The position numbers were made by a program, and so were the translations under genes. A DNA stretch of 64,000 nucleotides, taken from Massilia agri (lineage in GTDB: Bacteria; Pseudomonadota; Gammaproteobacteria; Burkholderiales; Burkholderiaceae_D). Within the stretch, counting starts at the first letter, position 1, and each line of letters starts with the position of its first letter. The notes beneath the pieces are model-generated. The model ran no database searches. It saw only the letters and a list, made by a program, of their open reading frames with translations, and had not been told where the DNA came from. Location of the stretch: assembly GCF_024753255.1 (NCBI RefSeq), contig NZ_JANUHA010000003.1, positions 186,001 through 250,000 of the forward strand. The letters are read 5' to 3'. Shown here in pieces: positions 58,300 to 64,000 of the stretch.

Positions 58300-58813
58300 T
58301 TCGCTTCCTACCCGTGATTCATCCGTTGGAGGAGGCAAGTTTAACCGAGTCAGTCCCTTTCGCAAGAGGAGAGCAAGAGGACAAATCCCGCCCATTTGTC
58401 CGGCTTCGCCGGCAGGGAATGCGCTTGACCTCGAAGGGGTCAATAGCCAGGATGGTTTCGAAAACCGGAAACTTCGCCCCAGCCTTTTATCGTCTCAATA
58501 CAATCCATGCGGCGCGTGAACTTCGACATGGATGCCTTGCGCAGCTTTTGCACGGCATCGAACTGGGCAGCTTCGCCAGGACGGCGAACCGCCTGGGCCA
58601 CTCGACCTCGGCCATCAGCATGCTCGGCGGCGAACGCGCCGGCCTGCCGGCGCTGCCCACGATGCGCCTCGCCCTGTTCGACGGCGAGGCCAAGGCCGAC
58701 GCCCGCCATCCAGCGCATGCATGCCATCATCAGGCAGCCCATCGAGGGGATGGGCGAGGAGGCGGGCCGGCGATAGGCTATGCTGTCAGGCTTCTTGCCC
58801 GTTCCCGACCACG
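58300..58813. other. Region between sulfotransferase and YdcF-like genes
   Basis: Apart from the LysR remnant (58507-58645), no intact gene is supported. The remaining bases have no clear signals. A short frame ending RQPIEGMGEEAGRR at 58776 is unassigned. Confidence 0.5.
58507..58645 (+). pseudogene. Frameshifted and truncated LysR-type regulator remnant
   Basis: The first frame encodes FDMDALRSF. A shift of one base at TTTTGCAC moves the reading to a frame giving HGIELGSFARTANRLGHSTSAISM. Joined, this is the start of a LysR winged helix, including the recognition helix. The rest of the gene is not visible. No ORF joins both halves, so this is a dead fragment. Confidence 0.6.
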
Positions 58814-59605
58814 ATGCCCATGCTTGACCTGCTCAACGCGATTCCGCGCAGCCTGATCCTGCCGCCCTCAAACCTCTTCCTCCTGATCGTGATCGGCCTC
58901 GTCGTCTGGCGCCGGCGGCCGCGCGCCGGCCGCGCCATCGCGGGCGCCGGCTTTGCTTTGCTCACCCTCCTGAGCATGACGGCGGTGGCGGACTTCCTGG
59001 TGACGCCGCTGGAGAACATGACCACGCCCTTGACTGCGCCGAAGCAGGCCGGCGCCCAGGCCATCGTGGTCCTCGCCGCCGGCCAGGTGCGCGAGGCGCC
59101 CGAATACGGCGGCCGCGACATCCCCGACTACGTGGCCCTGGCGCGCCTGCGCTATGCAGCCCACCTGCACCGGGCGACCGGTCTGCCCATCCTCGTCAGC
59201 GGCGGCTTCGCCGGCAAGCCGCTCGGCAACGATCGCGTGTACTCCTTCGGCGACGCGATGGCGACCGCGCTGCGCGAGGACTTCGGCGTGCCGGTCGCCT
59301 GGGTCGAGGGACGCTCGCGCGACACCGCCGAGAACGCGGCCTTCAGTGCGGCCATGCTGCGCGCGCAGGGCGTCAAGCGCATCCTCCTGGTGACCGACGC
59401 GATGCACATGGCGCGTTCGCATGCCGCCTTCAGGCGTGCGGGAATGGACGTGGTCGACGCGCCCACCGTCTTCCTCGGCGGACGCGCCACCAGCATCAAC
59501 GCATGGGTGCCCAGCGCCGAAGGCATGCGGCGTTCCTGGTATGCGACGTATGAGCTGGTCGGGCTCGCCTGGTACCGCGTGCGCGGTGGCGGCGCGGGGA
59601 ATTAG
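58814..59605 (+). CDS. YdcF/ElyC-family (DUF218) membrane protein
   Basis: This 263-residue protein has two N-terminal membrane helices (LILPPSNLFLLIVIGLVVW and IAGAGFALLTLLSMTAVADFLV) and a DUF218 domain. The domain has IVVLAAGQV, PILVSGGFAG, EGRSRDTAENAAFSAAML and ILLVTDAMHMARSHAAFRRAGM. The ElyC branch is linked to cell-envelope and peptidoglycan or polysaccharide metabolism; its exact role here is unknown. ATGs at 58814 and 58820 are both possible. Confidence 0.88.
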   Translation: MPMLDLLNAIPRSLILPPSNLFLLIVIGLVVWRRRPRAGRAIAGAGFALLTLLSMTAVADFLVTPLENMTTPLTAPKQAGAQAIVVLAAGQVREAPEYGGRDIPDYVALARLRYAAHLHRATGLPILVSGGFAGKPLGNDRVYSFGDAMATALREDFGVPVAWVEGRSRDTAENAAFSAAMLRAQGVKRILLVTDAMHMARSHAAFRRAGMDVVDAPTVFLGGRATSINAWVPSAEGMRRSWYATYELVGLAWYRVRGGGAGN

Positions 59606-59639
59606 GGCAGCATGCGCCTGAGAAAGGCGTCCATAACAC
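59606..59639 (-). pseudogene. Remnant of an esterase C-terminus
   Basis: On the minus strand this fragment encodes MDAFLRRMLP and then TAA. It closely matches MDAFLRRTLP in the C-terminal part of the intact esterase (59679-60665), from which it is separated by a palindromic repeat. It is probably the tail of a deleted paralogue or of the ancestral end of the esterase gene. Confidence 0.5.
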
Positions 59640-59642
59640 CGT

Positions 59643-59727
59643 GGTGTCAGGTCTGACAAACGGACACGGGCTCAACCGTTAGGCTTGCGTACGGTCGAGC
59701 TCGTGTCTGAATGTCAGACCTGACACC
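59643..59727. repeat. 85-base hairpin repeat at the end of the esterase gene
   Basis: Arms of 31 bases (59643-59673 and 59697-59727) match at 27 positions, with 16 identical bases (GGTGTCAGGTCTGACA) at the outer end. A smaller inner stem (ACCGT/ACGGT) lies in the loop. The element encodes the last 16-17 residues of the esterase and its stop codon. Confidence 0.75.
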
Positions 59728-60665
59728 GAGGGGTATTCGGGCGGTGCGGAGAACCAGGGCAGCGTGCGCCGCAGGAAGGCGTCCATCGCTTCCACGGTCG
59801 GTTCCACCCAAGGGTCGAACAGCCAGAAGGAATGCGGGGTGCCCGGCAGTGCGACCGTGTCGCTTGCGATGCCGTACGAGGCCAGTTTCGCCGCCATCGC
59901 CTCGCGTCCCACCGAGAAGCGCGGCACGCCGCTGATGATGAAGAGCACCGGCGGGCTGTCCTTGCCCACGTGGGTGATCGGCGAAGCCGCGCGCCACAGC
60001 GGCGCCTTTTCCGAATAGCGCCCGCCGAACCAGGCACCCGCCGCGGACGGCTTCTTGTTCGGATCGTCCTCGTGCTTGCGCGATTCCTCGGTGGTGAAGT
60101 CCGACAGGCCGTCGATATTGATCACGGCGCGGACGGCTTGCGGCTCCAGCATGCCCACCAGCGAGGCGATCTGTCCGCCGGCCGATGCGCCCGAGATGGC
60201 CACGCGTCCCGGGTCGATGCCGAAGCTGGCCGCATTGTCGCGCAGCCAGCGCAGGGATTCCCTGACGTCGGTGATGGCGGCCGGATAGCGGGCCTGTCCC
60301 GACAGGCGGTAGCTGACGGTGGCGGCGGCGAAACCGCGTGCGGCCAGGCGCGCCGCCAGCGGCGCCATGCCGGTGCGATCACCGCTGGCCCAGCCGCCGC
60401 CGTGCACGAGGATCACGAGCGGCGCCGGTCTGGCGCCGGGCTGCGGCAGGTAGAGGTCGAGTCCGAGGGCCAGGTCGGGGTGCTCCAGGTAGACGAGGTC
60501 CTTGCGTAGCTGGACCGAGGCCGGTGTCTCGCTGCCCGCGATGCGGATGAAGGGGTAGTCGCGGACCAGCTTGCGATAGGTTGTTTCGGCGTTGTAGGGC
60601 GTCTGCGCCCAGGCGGCGCCGGTACCAAGCAGGGCCAGCACCAGGCCGGGAATGAATCGCTTCAT
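59679..60665 (-). CDS. Secreted alpha/beta-hydrolase (carbohydrate-esterase-like)
   Basis: This 328-residue BD-FAE/HSL-like esterase has a signal peptide (RFIPGLVLALLGTGAAWA), the oxyanion-hole motif VHGGGWASGD, the nucleophile elbow ISGASAGGQ and the C-terminal His in LPGTPHSFWLF. It may remove acetyl or feruloyl groups from plant polysaccharides, fitting the pectin locus. The last 16-17 residues are encoded by a palindromic repeat, and a duplicate of the preceding region lies downstream, so the natural C-terminus may have been altered. Start overlaps the end of galM. Confidence 0.86.
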   Translation of the reverse strand: MKRFIPGLVLALLGTGAAWAQTPYNAETTYRKLVRDYPFIRIAGSETPASVQLRKDLVYLEHPDLALGLDLYLPQPGARPAPLVILVHGGGWASGDRTGMAPLAARLAARGFAAATVSYRLSGQARYPAAITDVRESLRWLRDNAASFGIDPGRVAISGASAGGQIASLVGMLEPQAVRAVINIDGLSDFTTEESRKHEDDPNKKPSAAGAWFGGRYSEKAPLWRAASPITHVGKDSPPVLFIISGVPRFSVGREAMAAKLASYGIASDTVALPGTPHSFWLFDPWVEPTVEAMDAFLRRTLPWFSAPPEYPSVSGLTFRHELDRTQA

Positions 60666-61549
60666 AGTAGCTCCCCTCGGAACACGCAGCGCCGGCGCAG
60701 CGTGGCGCCTGGCGCCAGTACCGTCAGGCCGGGCTGGCCAGGCAGGTTGTGTGCATTGATCGGATGGTCGACGGGTTCGAAACAGAACACATCGCGCCCC
60801 TGCGGCACGTAGAGAATGAAGTAGTCCATGTCGGCGGCCACCGCGAGCGCCACGCCGCGTCCGGGCCAGGCGATGCGGGCATCGCCATGCCAGCCTTCGA
60901 ACACATTGTCGACGCCATCCTGCGGTAGCGACGATGGATTGTCGAAACGCCACTGAAGGGGAATGTCCTGGCGCGCCAGCGGGAGCTTGTCCGGGCCGGC
61001 CATCCACACGCTGCGCGCGCCCGCCTGCAGGAGCGCGCCTTGCGGGTCCGGCATCCAGGGATGCAGGCCGAGGCCGAAAGGCAGAGCGCTGCGGCCGGCA
61101 TTGCGCACACAGAGTTCGACCACCAGCGCATCATCAGCCAGGGTGTAGCGCAGTTCGGCGGTGTAGGCGAAGGGTGTGGCGTCCCAGCGGCCCAGGCTCA
61201 GGGTCAGGGAGGTGTCGTGGTGGGCCGCGACGCGCCAGCGCTGCTGCCAGGCGTCGCCGTGGATCGGGCAAGGCTCGCCCTCGCGGTTGGGCAGCGGCAC
61301 ATGCCGCACGCCTTCGAATGCGAAGCCCGTGGGCGACATCCGGTTCGACCAGGGCAGCAGGGGGAAGCAGGCCAGCTGGCCGGGGAGCGGCATGCCATCG
61401 AAGTCCCCGGGCAGGCCGCGCAGCAGCGGCACCCTTTCCTCGCCGCGCAGCCAGTCGAGCCGCGCCAGTCCGCCTCCCACCTGCGGCAGCACTTCCGCCA
61501 GCAGGCAGTCGTTGCGCAAGGCGAGGCGTTCCAGCACGGGCGTCGGCAT
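60662..61549 (-). CDS. galM: Aldose 1-epimerase
   Basis: The enzyme interconverts alpha and beta anomers of aldoses such as galactose or galacturonate. The 295-residue protein has PLLPWSNRMS, the catalytic His region CPIHGDAWQQ, PFGLGLHPWM and the catalytic Glu in VFCFEPVDHPINAHN. Its position between udh and an esterase suggests it supplies the right anomer to uronate dehydrogenase. Its stop overlaps the esterase start. Confidence 0.9.
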   Translation of the reverse strand: MPTPVLERLALRNDCLLAEVLPQVGGGLARLDWLRGEERVPLLRGLPGDFDGMPLPGQLACFPLLPWSNRMSPTGFAFEGVRHVPLPNREGEPCPIHGDAWQQRWRVAAHHDTSLTLSLGRWDATPFAYTAELRYTLADDALVVELCVRNAGRSALPFGLGLHPWMPDPQGALLQAGARSVWMAGPDKLPLARQDIPLQWRFDNPSSLPQDGVDNVFEGWHGDARIAWPGRGVALAVAADMDYFILYVPQGRDVFCFEPVDHPINAHNLPGQPGLTVLAPGATLRRRCVFRGELL

Positions 61550-61555
61550 CGGCGC

Positions 61556-62371
61556 TCAGTATTGCGGGCCGTCGAGCAGGAACTTGCCGCCCTGGTACAT
61601 GGTGGTGACGTCGTCCTTGTCCGGGAACTCCGAGGTATCCGGGAACAGGTGGGCGAATTTCGCGGAGCTGTCCTTCGGCTTGTAGCCCAGGTGCGCGGCC
61701 AGGCGGTTGTCCCACCAGACGCTGTCGTTGTCCGACACGCCATAGATGATGGTGTGGCCCACGCGCGGCGCGAACAGCGAGCAGCGCAGCATCTCGGTGA
61801 GGTCGTCGTAGGAGAAATACGTGCTCATCATGCGCTTGTTGGCCGGCTCCGGGAAGCTCGAGCCGATGCGGATGCAGACGGTCTCGATGCCGAAGCGGTC
61901 GAAGTAGTAGCGCGCGATCTGCTCGCCGAAAACCTTCGACAGACCGTAGTAGCTGTCGGGGCGGGTCGGCGAGTTCGCATCGAGCACCGTGTTGACGTGG
62001 TGGTAGCCGATCGCGTGGTTCGAGCTGGCGAACACCACGCGGCGGGTGCCGGCCTTGTGCAGCGCCTCGTACAGGTTGGCCACGCCCAGGATGTTGGCCT
62101 GCATGATCGGCTCGAAGGGCTTCTCGGTCGAGATGCCGCCGAAATGCAGGACGGCGTCGACGCCTTCGAGCAGTTTGATCACGGCTTCCTTGTCGGCCAG
62201 GTCGCACTGGACGATTTCCTCGCCCTCGCGTGCTTCGCCCATGTCGGCGACATCGGACAGGCGCACCACCTCGGCCCAGGGCTTGATGCGGTCGCGCAGG
62301 ACCTTGCCCAGGCCGCCGGCGGCGCCGGTCAGCAGGATGCGTTTGAAGGGTCTGCCTTTTACTTCACTCAT
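61556..62371 (-). CDS. udh: Uronate dehydrogenase
   Basis: The enzyme oxidises D-galacturonate (or glucuronate) to the aldarolactone with NAD. The 271-residue SDR has ILLTGAAGGLGK, HFGGISTEKPFEPIMQAN, VVFASSNHAIGYH and Y-x3-K in YYGLSKVFGE, which are characteristic of Udh. The length matches known Udh (about 265-275). The start at 62371 has AAGGAG upstream. It is in the same operon as garD and galM, and its product should be hydrolysed by the SMP-30 lactonase. Confidence 0.95.
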   Translation of the reverse strand: MSEVKGRPFKRILLTGAAGGLGKVLRDRIKPWAEVVRLSDVADMGEAREGEEIVQCDLADKEAVIKLLEGVDAVLHFGGISTEKPFEPIMQANILGVANLYEALHKAGTRRVVFASSNHAIGYHHVNTVLDANSPTRPDSYYGLSKVFGEQIARYYFDRFGIETVCIRIGSSFPEPANKRMMSTYFSYDDLTEMLRCSLFAPRVGHTIIYGVSDNDSVWWDNRLAAHLGYKPKDSSAKFAHLFPDTSEFPDKDDVTTMYQGGKFLLDGPQY

Positions 62372-62399
62372 TCCAATACTCCTTGATTCCGTCGCGTCA

Positions 62400-62434
62400 A
62401 TGCGGGGTGGCCGGCGCCGCCGGCCACCCCGCAT
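62400..62434. terminator. Perfect 16-bp hairpin between garD and udh
   Basis: Sixteen-base arms (starting ATGCGGGGTGG) pair perfectly across a 3-base loop. There is no T-tract, so it may be an RNA stabiliser or a weak terminator between garD and udh rather than a full intrinsic terminator. Confidence 0.5.
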
Positions 62435-62449
62435 GGGCGAACTATTCTG

Positions 62450-63991
62450 TCAGGTCACCGGCGCCGGATTGAACAGCGCCAGCGCATTATGCAGTTTCCA
62501 GTGTTCGGCCCAGGTCTTGCGCCCGCTCGCCACATCGAGGATGAGGCGGAACAGCTCCCGGCCCACGTCCTCGATGGTAGCTTCTCCGCTGGCGATGCGG
62601 CCGGCGTTCACGTCCATCAGGTCGTGCCAGCGGTTGGCCAGCTCGGTGCGGGTCGCCACCTTGATGACCGGGACGGCGGCCAGGCCATAGGGCGTGCCGC
62701 GGCCGGTGGTGAAGATGTGCACATTCATGCCGGCCGCCATCTGCAGGGTGCCGCAGATGAAATCGCTGGCCGGGGTGGCGGCGTAGATCAGGCCCTTCTG
62801 CTGCAGCTTCTCGCCCGGCGACAGCACGCCGGTAATCGCCGTGGTGCCCGACTTGACGATCGAGCCCATGGCCTTTTCCACGATGTTCGACAGGCCGCCC
62901 TTCTTGTTGCCGGGCGTGGTGTTGGCGCTGCGGTCGACGCCGCCGCGCACCAGGTAATCGTCGTACCACTGCATCTCGCGCACCATCGCCTGGGCGATTT
63001 CCGGGGTGGCGGCGCGCGCGGTCAGCTGGTCGATGCCGTCGCGGACCTCGGTGATCTCGGAGAACATCACGGCCGCGCCGGCGCGCACCAAGAGGTCGGT
63101 GGCGAAGCCGACGGCCGGGTTGGCGGTCACGCCCGAGAAGGCGTCGCTGCCGCCGCACTGCACGCCGACCACGAGGTCCGACGCCGGGCAGGTGACGCGC
63201 TGGCGCGCATTGAGTTCCTGCAGGTGCTTTTCGGCGGTCTGCATCAGGTTGTCGATCATCGACATGAAGCCGACGTGCTGCTGGTCCTGCAGGGTGATCA
63301 CGGAGGGTTCCGCATTCCCGATCGGGATCGCGCCGGCCGGGAACAGGCGCGCCGGCGGCAGCTTCTCGCAGCCCAGGCTCACCACCATCACGCTGTCGCC
63401 GAAGTTCGGGTTGCGCGAGAGGTTGCGGATGGTCTTGATCGGGATGTCGGCGCCGGGCGCGTCGATCGCGACGCCGCATCCATAGACGTGTTCGAGCGCG
63501 ACCACGTCCTCGACGTTCGGGTAGCGCGGCAGCAGCTCTTCCTTGATGCGCTTGACCGCGTAGTCGATCACGCCCGAGACGCACTGCACGGTGCTGGTGA
63601 TCGCCATGATGTTGCGGGTTCCGACCGAGCCGTCCTTGTTGCGGTAGCCTTCGAAGGTATAGCCCTCCAGGTCCTGGACCGCCGCCACCGCCTGGGTGCC
63701 GATCGGAAGGTCGTCGAGCGAGCGTGCGGCCGGCATGCGCAGCACGCGCTCCGAAACCCAGCTGCCGCGCGGGATCGGGCCGTTGGCGTAGCCGATCGTG
63801 ACGCCATAGCGGACGACGGGGTCACCGTCCGCGAAGTCGACCAGCGCCACCTTGTGCCCCTGCGGGACGCCCTCGACGAGGGTCAGGCCGTCGGGGAAGA
63901 CGGTGCCCGCGGGCAGTCCGCCGTCGTTGGCGACGATCGCGACATTGTCGCTGGCCTGCATGCGGATGGTGCGCGGAAGGTCTTGGTTCAT
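62450..63991 (-). CDS. garD: Galactarate dehydratase
   Basis: The enzyme dehydrates galactarate to 5-keto-4-deoxyglucarate, the substrate of KdgD. The 513-residue protein has [63 protein letters not shown] and [22 protein letters not shown], all conserved in the UxaA/GarD family. The length matches GarD. The start at 63991 is 10 bases from the window edge, so its promoter lies outside. It precedes udh, galM and the esterase on the same strand. Confidence 0.94.
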   Translation of the reverse strand: MNQDLPRTIRMQASDNVAIVANDGGLPAGTVFPDGLTLVEGVPQGHKVALVDFADGDPVVRYGVTIGYANGPIPRGSWVSERVLRMPAARSLDDLPIGTQAVAAVQDLEGYTFEGYRNKDGSVGTRNIMAITSTVQCVSGVIDYAVKRIKEELLPRYPNVEDVVALEHVYGCGVAIDAPGADIPIKTIRNLSRNPNFGDSVMVVSLGCEKLPPARLFPAGAIPIGNAEPSVITLQDQQHVGFMSMIDNLMQTAEKHLQELNARQRVTCPASDLVVGVQCGGSDAFSGVTANPAVGFATDLLVRAGAAVMFSEITEVRDGIDQLTARAATPEIAQAMVREMQWYDDYLVRGGVDRSANTTPGNKKGGLSNIVEKAMGSIVKSGTTAITGVLSPGEKLQQKGLIYAATPASDFICGTLQMAAGMNVHIFTTGRGTPYGLAAVPVIKVATRTELANRWHDLMDVNAGRIASGEATIEDVGRELFRLILDVASGRKTWAEHWKLHNALALFNPAPVT

Positions 63992-64000
63992 GATGTGTTG

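Noticed and set aside
59606-59639. Target-site duplication caused by insertion of the hairpin repeat
   Set aside because: The two copies differ at several positions and share codon phase with the esterase, which fits diverged paralogue ends better than a recent duplication.

Overview
The window is GC-rich bacterial chromosome with dense gene packing and many 1-4 base gene overlaps. Its gene set includes PTA-type malic enzyme, CinA-type PncC, ThiL, glutaryl-CoA dehydrogenase, an oxidative uronate pathway, TonB receptors and many c-di-GMP proteins. Together with families of short palindromic repeats between genes, this suggests a betaproteobacterium of the Oxalobacteraceae (Massilia/Telluria-like). 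That placement is inference; no rRNA or other marker gene is present. I saw no CRISPR array, prophage, insertion sequence or tRNA.

Layout. 1-1.1 kb: the end of an upstream gene and a REC/HD-GYP c-di-GMP phosphodiesterase. 1.2-5.5 kb (minus strand): gmd, rmd and two GT4 glycosyltransferases, a GDP-D-rhamnose synthesis and transfer operon for a surface polysaccharide. 5.9-9.3 kb: maeB and thiL. 9.4-14.1 kb (minus): a hybrid histidine kinase overlapping a REC-PAS-GGDEF-EAL-REC protein. 14.4-21.2 kb (plus): pncC with a possible overlapping leader ORF, a secreted metallophosphatase, an M16 protease, a TPR protein and a PhoD-like phosphatase. 21.2-25.2 kb: two LysR regulators with a TauE/SafE exporter and an EamA exporter. 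25.2-26.6 kb: an ArsR/SmtB regulator overlapping a His-rich CDF metal exporter, with a clear 12-2-12 operator. 26.6-38.5 kb: mostly housekeeping genes (cysK, FKBP, tcdA, cfa, msrA, flavin reductase, SDR/AraC, gcdH, a PAS-GGDEF-EAL protein) and an apparent hemerythrin-PdxH fusion.

38.5-64 kb is largely a pectin and galacturonate utilisation locus. Secreted enzymes are an SGNH acetylesterase, a two-headed pectate lyase (PL1)/pectin methylesterase (CE8), a Tat-exported GH28 polygalacturonase and an alpha/beta esterase. A TonB receptor probably imports oligomers and an MFS permease imports uronate. Intracellular steps are uronate dehydrogenase (udh), SMP-30 lactonase, galactarate dehydratase (garD), KdgD and 2-oxoglutarate semialdehyde dehydrogenase, giving 2-oxoglutarate. 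Two GntR/FCD regulators are present. Two unlinked promoters, one before the esterase/PL1-CE8 operon and one before the TonB receptor, have the same -35/-10 layout with the same TGG-N5-CCA-type operator in the 17-base spacer. A BlaI/M56 pair and a CysC/sulfotransferase pair lie inside the locus.

Several palindromic repeat families sit at gene ends. The main one (consensus ends GTAGGGTG and CGCGCGTTCAA around a covarying hairpin) occurs at four loci. It contains or touches the stop codons of seven genes. I did not find a proven new system. The best leads are the hemerythrin-PdxH fusion, the stop-codon-associated repeats, the matched GntR promoters and a repeat that rewrites the C-terminus of an esterase.
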